From assembly GCA_030536515.1 (NCBI GenBank), contig JAUNPV010000001.1, positions 124,001 to 188,000 on the forward strand: a stretch of DNA of 64,000 nucleotides. The letters run 5' to 3'. The notes below the pieces were generated by a model that made no database searches, was not told the DNA's origin, and saw nothing but the letters and a program-made list of their open reading frames with translations. The DNA is from Eubacteriales bacterium. GTDB lineage: Bacteria; Bacillota; Clostridia; Oscillospirales; Oscillospiraceae. Position numbers and translations under genes: made by a program. Positions 24,805 through 32,851 of the stretch are shown here, one piece after another. Within the stretch, counting starts at the first letter, position 1, and every line of letters begins with the position of its first letter.

Positions 24805-25593
24805 ATGGGCTTCTTCTATGAAACGCAGGAACCCCACATCCCGGAGGAGCAGGGGCAGCGGCCCCGGAAGACCGGGTTTGCCCGGCTGATGGAGCTGTGG
24901 AGCCGGGACGGAAAGCAGTATTTTCTGGCGGGGCTGCTGGCCTTTCTGGGGCTGATTCCGTATATTGCGGGGGTCAGCTTTTCCATCATGGGCCACACGG
25001 TGCTGCCGGTGCTGCTGTCCGGCATTTTCGGCGGCATGGCGGCGGCTCCCCAAATCTGCGGGGCGGCGGATACCATTCTCAGGAGTATGCGCGATGAGGC
25101 AGGCTGGTGGTGGCTGACCTACCAGCGGGCCTGGAAGCGCAACGCCGGGGCCTCCCTGGTCCCCGGGGCGGTGTTCGGGCTGATTTCGGCGGTATGGCTG
25201 TTTGCGCTGTACCATGTGGCGGAGCCGGGGGCCTTTCTGATGCTGGCGGCGGCGGCCCTGGTGCTGCTGGGGCTGGCCGGGACCGTGCTTCCCATGCTGG
25301 TGCTGATGGAGCTGCCCTTTTGGGGGCTTGTGAAAAATGCAGTCCTTCTGCTGCTGGGGCATCTGCCGAAAATTCTCCTGGCGGCGCTGGTGCAGCTGGC
25401 GTATTTCGGGGTGATTTTGTGGTGGTTCCCTGCCTCGCTGCTGATTTTTCTGGCGGGAAGCGTCTGGGTGCCCCTGTCCGTGAGCCTGCTGCTGGTGTAT
25501 CCCATTCTGGACAGCCACTTCGGCATTGAGGCGGCCATTGGGGACATTCGCCGGCAGGAGCAGGCGCACTTGAGAGAATCCATTGGAAAATAA
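24805..25593 (+). CDS. YesL-like (DUF624) membrane protein
   Basis: Integral membrane protein of 262 residues with about five hydrophobic helices (FLAGLLAFLGLIPYIAGVSF, LVPGAVFGLISAVWLFAL, LMLAAAALVLLGLAGTVLPML, LLAALVQLAYFGVILWWF, ASLLIFLAGSVWVPLSVSLLL). It resembles the YesL/DUF624 proteins found beside YesM-YesN two-component systems and LplABC-type importers in Firmicutes. Its role there is unknown; an accessory of sugar sensing or transport is usually assumed. AGGAGGACGG precedes the ATG. It heads the regulatory cluster 20 nt before the response regulator. Confidence 0.72.
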   Translation: MGFFYETQEPHIPEEQGQRPRKTGFARLMELWSRDGKQYFLAGLLAFLGLIPYIAGVSFSIMGHTVLPVLLSGIFGGMAAAPQICGAADTILRSMRDEAGWWWLTYQRAWKRNAGASLVPGAVFGLISAVWLFALYHVAEPGAFLMLAAAALVLLGLAGTVLPMLVLMELPFWGLVKNAVLLLLGHLPKILLAALVQLAYFGVILWWFPASLLIFLAGSVWVPLSVSLLLVYPILDSHFGIEAAIGDIRRQEQAHLRESIGK

Positions 25594-25613
25594 CCGAAGG
25601 GAGGGAGACTTCT

Positions 25614-27128
25614 GTGTACACAGTCTTGATTGCCGACGACGAGGAAAGCGTTTTGGAGGTGCTGCGGACCTCCATTGACTGGCAGGCTCTGGGAGTGGAG
25701 ACCCTGCTGACGGCGCCGGACGGCTGCGCCGCCCTGGAGCAGCTGGGCCACCGGACAGTGGATTTGCTGATTGCCGACATTCAGATGCCCCGCATGGACG
25801 GCATTACCCTTATCAAAAAGGTCCGGAAGCTGTCGCCGGAGACCCACTGCATCGTGCTGACGGCCTACGGCGAGTTCACCTATGCCCAGCAGGCCATCCG
25901 GCTGGGGGTGGAAAACTATCTGCTGAAGCCCATCGTCAAGACGGAAATCGAGCAGACGGTCCAAAGCGCCCTGGACAACCTGCACCGGAAGCGCCAGAGC
26001 TCCGACAAGCTCCTCCGGGAGAACACCCTGCGCCGGTGGGCCACGGGGAACATCGGCAACGAGGAGCTCAGCGACCGGGCCACGGTGCTGAACATCAACA
26101 TCTATCAGTTTTTCTACTGTGTGCTGTGCATGGCCAAGCGGGAAAACCGCTCCATTTCCGTGTTCCGGTCGGCCCTCATCGAGCGGCTGTCGCCGGATTA
26201 TGAAATCAACCGCTACTGGGACGAAAAGGGCCGCAACATCGTGATTCTGGGGGGCGAGTCCATGGACCAGGAGCGGCTGACCGGGGCCATCACCGAGGCG
26301 GCCCGGGCCACCGGGGCGGAGAACGCCCTGACGGTGGCCATCGGCACGCCGGTGACCGCTGCCGAGAACCTGCACCAGAGCTGGCAGACGGCGGTGGACG
26401 CCATCGAGCTGTGCAACCTTCAGACGGCGGGGCTGATTCTGACCACCTCCCGGGAGGAGAACTTTTCCCGCTACGACCCGCTGGCCGAGCAGATTGGGGC
26501 GCTGTTCTACCTGACCGACGGGCCCAAGCGCCAGGCGGGCTTTCAGCGGGTGGCAACAAAGCTCACCAAAAAGCACTGGTCCCCGGAGCGGGGGACCCCG
26601 CTGATTCACGCCTGCATCCAGGTGCTGGTGGAGGCCTTCCCCTCCCGGGAGGGCATTCAGGAGCGAATCTACCGGGAGGCGGCCCCGGACCGCTTCCCTG
26701 CCGAGGCGGAGGCTGCCGCGGAGGCCATTGCTGCATTTCTGGAAAAGGTCTGGGTGCTGTTTGCCGAGAATTTCGAGAGGTACAGCCCCGCCGTCCAGTG
26801 GACCATCCGCTACATCCGGGAGCGAATCCAGCGGGGCGAGGGGGTGGCCCTCCGGGAAATGTGCGCCCAGGACGGGATGAACCCCACCTATCTGGGCCAT
26901 GTGTTCAAGGAGGAGACCGGGCTGTTCTTCAACGACTATCTCAACCGCCGCCGGGTCCAGCGGGGCGCCGTCCTGCTCCATGACCAGAGCCGCCGAATCA
27001 AGGATGTGGCGGAGGAGGTGGGCTTTGCCTACACCAGCTATTTCATCAAATGCTTCCGCAATTACAAGGGTGTCTCGCCCACCGCCTACCGCCAGTCCCT
27101 GCTGGGCCAGAGGGAGGAGCACCAATGA
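25614..27128 (+). CDS. YesN-type response regulator (REC + AraC HTH)
   Basis: 504-residue transcription factor. Residues 1-120 are a receiver domain: acidic pocket DDEE (8-11), phospho-acceptor D55 in ADIQMPRMDG, conserved K in NYLLKPI. A long middle region of about 260 residues is typical of YesN-like regulators. The C-terminal AraC domain shows YIRERIQRGEGVALREMCAQDGMNPTYLGHVFKEETG and IKDVAEEVGFAYTSYFIKCFRNYKGVSPTAYR. It starts with GTG at 25614 after GGGAGGGAG. Its stop overlaps the kinase start (ATGA). It should activate the importer and hydrolase genes downstream when the sensor detects extracellular oligosaccharide. Confidence 0.9.
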   Translation: MYTVLIADDEESVLEVLRTSIDWQALGVETLLTAPDGCAALEQLGHRTVDLLIADIQMPRMDGITLIKKVRKLSPETHCIVLTAYGEFTYAQQAIRLGVENYLLKPIVKTEIEQTVQSALDNLHRKRQSSDKLLRENTLRRWATGNIGNEELSDRATVLNINIYQFFYCVLCMAKRENRSISVFRSALIERLSPDYEINRYWDEKGRNIVILGGESMDQERLTGAITEAARATGAENALTVAIGTPVTAAENLHQSWQTAVDAIELCNLQTAGLILTTSREENFSRYDPLAEQIGALFYLTDGPKRQAGFQRVATKLTKKHWSPERGTPLIHACIQVLVEAFPSREGIQERIYREAAPDRFPAEAEAAAEAIAAFLEKVWVLFAENFERYSPAVQWTIRYIRERIQRGEGVALREMCAQDGMNPTYLGHVFKEETGLFFNDYLNRRRVQRGAVLLHDQSRRIKDVAEEVGFAYTSYFIKCFRNYKGVSPTAYRQSLLGQREEHQ

Positions 27129-28861
27129 AAAAGGTCAAAAACGCAATCCAGCTGCACATGGCGGCGGTCTACCTGACCATCACCCTGGCCATTACCCTGC
27201 TGGCCTGCTATCTGGGCTATACTCAGCAGCAGGGCCGGCTGCTGTCGGAGCTGAATGTGACCCTGGCCCAGACCGCCAGCGAGTATGAGCGGCTGGTGGA
27301 GAACTTCTGGAATATCTACATCCCCCTGTTCCAAAACGCCGACGCCGGGAAGAACACGCTGCTGGACTACTGCCGGGACTGGGAGCGGGAGGACCTGCTG
27401 CCCCAGCACCGGGCGGAGCTGTCGGCGCTGCTGGAGGGCATGGCCGCCCGGGACGACCGGGTGTGCTGGATTGCCGTGGTGTCCGACGCACGCCGGGATA
27501 ACTACATCTGGTATCCCCGGCTCAGCTCCCTCCAGGCGCTGCCGGAGAATTTTCCCTACTGGCAGGAGCTGTCGGAGCGAACCTCCACCCTGGAAATCTA
27601 CCGGGAGAAGGAGGTCAGCGTCTACCAGGGCACCTTCCGGGGCCTTGCGGTCTGCGGGGGACTGCCGGCGGGCGCCGGAAGCGGGGCCATCCTGGTGGGC
27701 CTTTCCACCGACGGGCTGTGGGAGAGCTGGCAGGGGCAGTCGGATTTCCGCACCTTGCAGCTGGACGTTTCTGTGGAGGGCAGGAGCATTCTGACCTCCG
27801 GGGAGGCGCCGCTTCTGCCGGAGGACCTGCCCGAAAAGGGGGAAAGCGGCCACTGCCGGGACAGCTCCGGCACCATCCGCCATGTGCAGGTGGCCCGGGG
27901 CACCAGCCGCTGGGCCCGGGTCTACTATTCCGTGGCCTGGGGGGAGCTGGCCCTGCGGTCCCACCGGTGGACCCTGCCGCTGCTGCTGGGGGTGGCGGTG
28001 CTGGTGCTGCTGAGCGCCCTGTTCTACCTGAGCTCCCGGCGGCTTTTGAAGCGGGAGATGGATGTCATCCGGGACGGGCTGATTCAAATTGGCGAAAACC
28101 ACCTGGACACCCGCATCCAGGGAACCTTCCACCAGAGCGGCTTTGCCGAGATTGCCGGCTACATCAACGCCATGACCGAAAGCCTCCGGGAAAACGTGGA
28201 GCGGGCCTGGTATTATGAGCTCAAGCAGAAGGAGGCGGAGCTGCAGGAGCTGCAGGCCAAGTTCAACCCCCACTTTCTGTACAATTCCCTGGAGATGTTC
28301 TGCGCCCGGTGCTATCAGAACGGCGACGAGGAAACCGCCGACCTCATTGCCCAGACGGCGGCCATCTTCCGGGGCTTCATCGGCTCCCGGACCTTTATCC
28401 CCTTCCGGGAGGAGCTGTCGTTCAGCAAGCGGTATCTGTCCCTGTTCCGGGCCAGGTATGGGGAGAAGGTCAGCATCCGCTACGATTTCAGCACCGAGGT
28501 CCTGGAATACGGCATCATCCGCAACGTCTTCCAGCCGCTGATTGAAAACTACTTTGTCCACGGCATCGACACCGCCCGGTCCGACAACGAGCTGCTGTTC
28601 CAGGGCCGCATCCGGGACGGGGAGACCATCCTCATCACGGTGAAGGACAACGGCGTGGGCATGACCCAGGAGGAGCTGGACCGGCTCAACGCCCGGCTCC
28701 AGGAGCCCATCGCCACGGAAAAGGAGAGCTACGGCGTGAAAAACCTCCACCAGCGCCTGCGGCTGTTCTACGGCGAGGGCTGCGGCCTGACCATTCGCCG
28801 CAACGACGGCGGCGGCCTGGTGGTGGAAATGGTCATCAAGCGCATGAAGTGCCAGACATGA
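27125..28861 (+). CDS. YesM-type sensor histidine kinase
   Basis: 578-residue membrane sensor. First membrane helix at about residues 11-29, an extracytoplasmic sensing domain of about 250 residues, second helix near 282-303 (LPLLLGVAVLVLLSALFYL), HAMP-like linker, then the His_kinase domain with FNPHFLYNSLEMF (phospho-accepting H near residue 382) and an ATPase domain with NYFVHGID and DNGVGMTQEEL. This is the architecture of LytS/YesM kinases that control polysaccharide use. The start at 27125 overlaps the regulator stop by 4 nt. A strong terminator follows. Confidence 0.9.
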   Translation: MKKVKNAIQLHMAAVYLTITLAITLLACYLGYTQQQGRLLSELNVTLAQTASEYERLVENFWNIYIPLFQNADAGKNTLLDYCRDWEREDLLPQHRAELSALLEGMAARDDRVCWIAVVSDARRDNYIWYPRLSSLQALPENFPYWQELSERTSTLEIYREKEVSVYQGTFRGLAVCGGLPAGAGSGAILVGLSTDGLWESWQGQSDFRTLQLDVSVEGRSILTSGEAPLLPEDLPEKGESGHCRDSSGTIRHVQVARGTSRWARVYYSVAWGELALRSHRWTLPLLLGVAVLVLLSALFYLSSRRLLKREMDVIRDGLIQIGENHLDTRIQGTFHQSGFAEIAGYINAMTESLRENVERAWYYELKQKEAELQELQAKFNPHFLYNSLEMFCARCYQNGDEETADLIAQTAAIFRGFIGSRTFIPFREELSFSKRYLSLFRARYGEKVSIRYDFSTEVLEYGIIRNVFQPLIENYFVHGIDTARSDNELLFQGRIRDGETILITVKDNGVGMTQEELDRLNARLQEPIATEKESYGVKNLHQRLRLFYGEGCGLTIRRNDGGGLVVEMVIKRMKCQT

Positions 28862-28864
28862 AAA

Positions 28865-28909
28865 AGGCTGCCCCAAAGGCCCCCCCGCCGGGCCTCTTTG
28901 GGGCAGCCG
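28865..28909 (+). terminator. terminator after sensor kinase
   Basis: GGCTGCCCCAAAG stem with CTTTGGGGCAGCC, then GATTTCTTT. It separates the regulatory genes from the importer operon. Confidence 0.82.
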
Positions 28910-28952
28910 ATTTCTTTACATTTTCTTTACCTGTAATTATTGTTATAAACTA

Positions 28953-28965
28953 AAATTATTCTTAT
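28953..28965 (+). promoter_or_regulatory. candidate activator site upstream of importer operon
   Basis: AAATTATTCTTAT, near-identical to 24705-24717, 22 nt before a TATACT at 28988-28993. Likely target of the YesN-type regulator. Confidence 0.45.
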
Positions 28966-29061
28966 ATACAGGGCCAAATTTGTCAGTTATACTAATAACC
29001 AAGAAAGAACAGTTCATAGCGGTAAAAAAATAGTATAAATCGGAAACGGAGTGAAGAACAA

Positions 29062-30018
29062 ATGCTGACAAAAGCAAAGGGAAGGCCGGTGACCCTGGAA
29101 CGGTCCCGCTTCTTCCAAAGCCGCAAATGGGAGGGCATAAAGCTGTTCCTGCTGGTGCTGCCGGCCCTGGCCCACGTGTTCGTGTTCCACTATATGCCCC
29201 TGTGGGGCTGGGGCTACGCCTTCTTCCAGTACCGGCCGGGAGTTGCGCTGCTGGAGAGCAAATTTGTGGGCCTGCAAAATTTCGCCGCCCTCTTTGGAAA
29301 CCCCATCATGCGGCAGAACCTGCTGCGGGTCCTGCGCAACACCTTCGGCATCCAGTTCCTCAATTATCTGCTGATGCCCATTCCCATGCTGTTCGCCATT
29401 TTCCTCAGCGAGGTGAAAAGCCCCAGGTTCCAGAAGGCGGTCCAGACCCTGACCACCCTGCCCCATTTTATCAGCTGGGTCATCATGTTCTCCCTGGCCA
29501 CCAGCCTCTTCGGCAACAGCGGCGTGGTCAACTCCGTTCTGAAGCAGTTCGGCGCAGAGGAGGGCATCAACATTCTGACCACCAACCAGCACGTGTGGAT
29601 TATCCAGTCGCTGCTGGCGCTGTGGAAGACCATGGGCTGGAACGCCATTATCTACTTTGCCGCCATCACGGGGCTGGACCAGCAGGTGTATGAGGCGGCC
29701 ATGATGGACGGAGCCTCCCGGTGGCAGAAAATCCGCTACATCACCATCCCCATGCTGATTCCCACCTTCTTCGTGCTGCTGATTATGGGCATCGGCAACT
29801 TCCTGAACTCCGGTGTGGACCAGTTCCTGGCCTTCAGCAACGCCATGAACAAGGAAACCATCGAGGTGCTGGACCTGTATGTGTATAACCTGGGCATCGG
29901 CAACGGCCAGATTTCCTTCTCCGTGGCGGTGGGCATGATGAAGTCCATTGTGGCGGTGGTGCTGTTCGCCATTGCAAACTACGCATCCAAGAAAATCCGC
30001 GGCGCCAGCGTCTTTTAG
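29062..30018 (+). CDS. ABC sugar permease, LplB/YesP type
   Basis: First membrane subunit of a CUT1-family oligosaccharide importer, 318 residues, six predicted helices. The cytoplasmic EAA loop (YEAAMMDGASRWQKIRYITIPML, about residues 210-232) binds the ATPase. The N-terminus has WEGIKLFLLVLPALAHVFVFHYMPLWGWGYAF, as in LplB-type permeases. No ATPase gene is present in this cluster; such importers usually borrow a shared MsmX-type ATPase encoded elsewhere. It is followed at 24 nt by the second permease. Confidence 0.9.
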   Translation: MLTKAKGRPVTLERSRFFQSRKWEGIKLFLLVLPALAHVFVFHYMPLWGWGYAFFQYRPGVALLESKFVGLQNFAALFGNPIMRQNLLRVLRNTFGIQFLNYLLMPIPMLFAIFLSEVKSPRFQKAVQTLTTLPHFISWVIMFSLATSLFGNSGVVNSVLKQFGAEEGINILTTNQHVWIIQSLLALWKTMGWNAIIYFAAITGLDQQVYEAAMMDGASRWQKIRYITIPMLIPTFFVLLIMGIGNFLNSGVDQFLAFSNAMNKETIEVLDLYVYNLGIGNGQISFSVAVGMMKSIVAVVLFAIANYASKKIRGASVF

Positions 30019-30042
30019 AAAAAAGGAAGGGAGCTTGTTTTC

Positions 30043-30942
30043 ATGTCCAAACCAAGGAAAACCCACCGTGAGAAAATGAGCGGCGAGGACCTGCGCTATA
30101 ACATCGGGGCCATTCTCATCTTCTCCGTCATCACCCTCATCTGCGTGTACCCGTTTTACTATCTGCTTATCTGCACCATCAGCGACCAGAAGATGGTGGA
30201 TTTGAACCAGATTGTGTTCCTGCCCAGGGGCATCAACTTCCGGAACTACGCCGAAATTTTCAGCGTCCAGAACCTGGCCCAGTCCGCCTGGATTTCCGTG
30301 CTGCGGACGGTGACGGTGACGGCGGCCAGCCTGTTCTGCACCAGCTACCTGGCCTACTTCTTCACCAAGGAGGAGATGTGGGGCCGGAAATTCTGGTACC
30401 GGTTCACCGTAATCACCATGTACTTCTCCGCCGGCATGATTCCCATTTATCTGAACAACCTGAAGCTGGGCCTGAACAACAACTTCTGGGTCTATGTGAT
30501 TCCCGCCATGATTTCCGTTTACAACATGGTGCTGGTGAAAACCAACATCGAGGGCATGGGCAAGGAGCTGGAGGAATCGGCCTGGATTGACGGGGCCGGG
30601 TATCTGACCCGGTACTTCAAAATCATTCTGCCGCTGCAAACCCCCATCCTCGCCACCGTCAGCCTGTTTACGGCGGTGAACCAGTGGAACGACTTTTTCA
30701 CCACCAAGCTCTACATTACCAACACCAAGCTCTACACCCTGCAATTCCTGCTCTACGAGCTTTTGAACCAGGTCAAGGCCGCCGCCGAGCAGATTGACCA
30801 GTCCGGCATGGGCGCAACCATCACCGCCACCGGCATCCGGCTGACGTTGACGGCCGTGGTGGTCATCCCCATTATCTGTGTATACCCCTTCGTTCAGCGC
30901 TTCTACGTCAAGGGCCTGATGGTCGGCGCGATCAAGGGATAA
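30043..30942 (+). CDS. ABC sugar permease, YtcP/LplC type
   Basis: Second membrane subunit, 299 residues, six helices beginning NIGAILIFSVITLICVYPFYYLLICTISD. The EAA loop is degenerate but recognisable (KELEESAWIDGAGYLTRYFKIILPL, about residues 175-199), as usual for the LplC partner. The C-terminus ends PFVQRFYVKGLMVGAIKG, a family hallmark. GGAAGGGAGC precedes the ATG. It should pair with the permease before it and the lipoprotein after it. Confidence 0.92.
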   Translation: MSKPRKTHREKMSGEDLRYNIGAILIFSVITLICVYPFYYLLICTISDQKMVDLNQIVFLPRGINFRNYAEIFSVQNLAQSAWISVLRTVTVTAASLFCTSYLAYFFTKEEMWGRKFWYRFTVITMYFSAGMIPIYLNNLKLGLNNNFWVYVIPAMISVYNMVLVKTNIEGMGKELEESAWIDGAGYLTRYFKIILPLQTPILATVSLFTAVNQWNDFFTTKLYITNTKLYTLQFLLYELLNQVKAAAEQIDQSGMGATITATGIRLTLTAVVVIPIICVYPFVQRFYVKGLMVGAIKG

Positions 30943-30974
30943 CAAACCGAAACAACCGAAAGTGAGGAAAAACA

Positions 30975-32741
30975 ATGAAAAGCACCATCCTGAAAAAGGT
31001 TCTGGCCCTGCTGCTCGCCTGCGCTGCCACGTTCTCCCTGGCAGCCTGCGGCGCCCAGAGCGCTGAACCCGCCCCCAGCCAGGCCGCTGCCCAGATCGGG
31101 AGCTTAGGCCAGATTGACACCGCCAGAACCGCCGACAGCGTTCCCACCATCACCCTGTATCCCCGCGACGCCAACCTGACCAGCGGCCTGGTGGGCGGCT
31201 TCAAGGGCGAGTATTTCGCCTCCCGGGGCTTCAATGTCCAGGTCTGGGCCTACTCCGACGAAAAGACCAACGCCATTTTGACCTCCGGCGAGCTGCCCGA
31301 CGTGATGTTCGTCCCCGTCAAGGACCTGGATGCCATGATTGAATCCGGGATGCTGCTGAACCTGGACGAGTATCTGGACGATATGCCCCATGTCCAGTCC
31401 TATGAAAAGCTGGGCACGGCTCTGAACTATATGCGCCAGTTCCGCAGCAACGACACCGGCAGCGTCTACGCCATGCCCATCATGGTGGGCGACAACGCCG
31501 CCCACTTCCAGGCCAACGACCCCACCGACCGCAACGCCGTGAAGCTGCTGTGGAGCGCCTATGAAAAGGCCGGCTTCCCGGAGGTCACCGATATGTACAG
31601 CCTGTGGGACGTGACTGCGGACATCCTGGCCCAGCAGCCCAACGCCGAGGACGGCAACCCCATGTACGGCACCGTTCTGAACGCCGGCTCCGACACCTCC
31701 TTCTGGGCCTGCATGGTCATGTGGTACCGGATGCAGGGCTACGACGAGCATGAGCTGCCCTACCTGCTGGAGGCCAACATGGTGGAGGGCACCAACAGCT
31801 CCATCCTGTCCAAGGATTCCATGTACTACCAGGGCCTGAAGTGGTACAACTACGCCTACAAGAAGGGCGTCATCGACCCCGACAGCGTCAGCAACGACCG
31901 GGCCACCCAGAAGCCCAAGGTGGACCAGGGCTACACCATCACCCCCTCCGGCTACCTGCCCGGTTGGGCCACCCAGTATATGCCCATCCTGGTCCCCGGC
32001 ACCTCCATCTACTTTAACTACACCGTCCCCTACGGCAACCCCGACCACGTGCTGGCCGTCAACGCCAAGACCGAGAATCTGGAGGCCTGCCTGAACTTCA
32101 TCGACATGATGGCCGACCCCGATGCCTATCTGTGGCTCCGCTCCGGTCCTGCCGGTGAAATCTGGGACGTTGACGACAGCGGCAAGGGCTTCATCACCGA
32201 CAAGGGCATGGAGTTTGCTCTGGAAAAAGGCAGCGGCGACATGAGCGGCTTCATCCTGGAGTCCGGCGAGGAGCTGGCCCTGTGGAACACCCCCTGGATT
32301 GTCAGCGACGGCGGCGCTCTGACCACCTATACCGATGAAGAAGGCGGCCGCCGCCCCTGCATCACCACCGCCTGGCAGGAGATGATTGATGTCTCCACCG
32401 ACAACGACGTCTACCGCTCCTGGCAGCAGGCCACCGGCCACGACAGCTGGATGGAGTGGCTGGAAAGCGAGAACGCCTTCGTTTCCAACAGCACCCTGGA
32501 CTACATCAACACCTTTGAGAGTATGCCCGACGACATGATGCAGCTGACCGTGGATGCCATCAAGGACAAGGTCACCACCGCCAGCTGGAAGATGGTCTAT
32601 GCCCAGACCGACGCCGAGTTTGATGCCCTGTGGGACCAAATGGTGGCCGACTGTGAGGGCCTGGGCGCCCAGGACATCATCGACTGGAGACTGGCCGATA
32701 TCGAAAACGCCATCCAGGTGCGGGATTCCCTGGCGGAGTAA
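30975..32741 (+). CDS. LplA-type oligosaccharide-binding lipoprotein
   Basis: Surface-anchored binding protein of 588 residues, large like other LplA/YtcQ proteins. Signal peptide MKSTILKKVLALLLACAATF with lipobox LAAC (Cys at about residue 25). PTITLYPRDANLTSGLVGG opens the mature domain, and ELPDVMFVPVKDLDAMIESGMLLNLDEYL is the characteristic first-lobe segment of this family. It delivers oligosaccharides, here probably pectin-derived, to the two permeases. Codon use is strongly optimised (AAC, GAC, CTG), which suggests high expression. Confidence 0.9.
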   Translation: MKSTILKKVLALLLACAATFSLAACGAQSAEPAPSQAAAQIGSLGQIDTARTADSVPTITLYPRDANLTSGLVGGFKGEYFASRGFNVQVWAYSDEKTNAILTSGELPDVMFVPVKDLDAMIESGMLLNLDEYLDDMPHVQSYEKLGTALNYMRQFRSNDTGSVYAMPIMVGDNAAHFQANDPTDRNAVKLLWSAYEKAGFPEVTDMYSLWDVTADILAQQPNAEDGNPMYGTVLNAGSDTSFWACMVMWYRMQGYDEHELPYLLEANMVEGTNSSILSKDSMYYQGLKWYNYAYKKGVIDPDSVSNDRATQKPKVDQGYTITPSGYLPGWATQYMPILVPGTSIYFNYTVPYGNPDHVLAVNAKTENLEACLNFIDMMADPDAYLWLRSGPAGEIWDVDDSGKGFITDKGMEFALEKGSGDMSGFILESGEELALWNTPWIVSDGGALTTYTDEEGGRRPCITTAWQEMIDVSTDNDVYRSWQQATGHDSWMEWLESENAFVSNSTLDYINTFESMPDDMMQLTVDAIKDKVTTASWKMVYAQTDAEFDALWDQMVADCEGLGAQDIIDWRLADIENAIQVRDSLAE

Positions 32742-32851
32742 TTGGATTCCTTCCTGTTATAAATTCGTATCACATTGGGGCTGACCGGCCCAAAACCGCG
32801 GGCCGTTGCATCAAAGCAGCGGCCCGCATTTTCTATGGAAAGGATGCGCAA

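Noticed and set aside
29014..30975. 653-codon minus-strand frame over the two sugar permeases
   Set aside because: Antisense shadow rich in H, Q and G; the plus strand encodes clear permeases with EAA loops.
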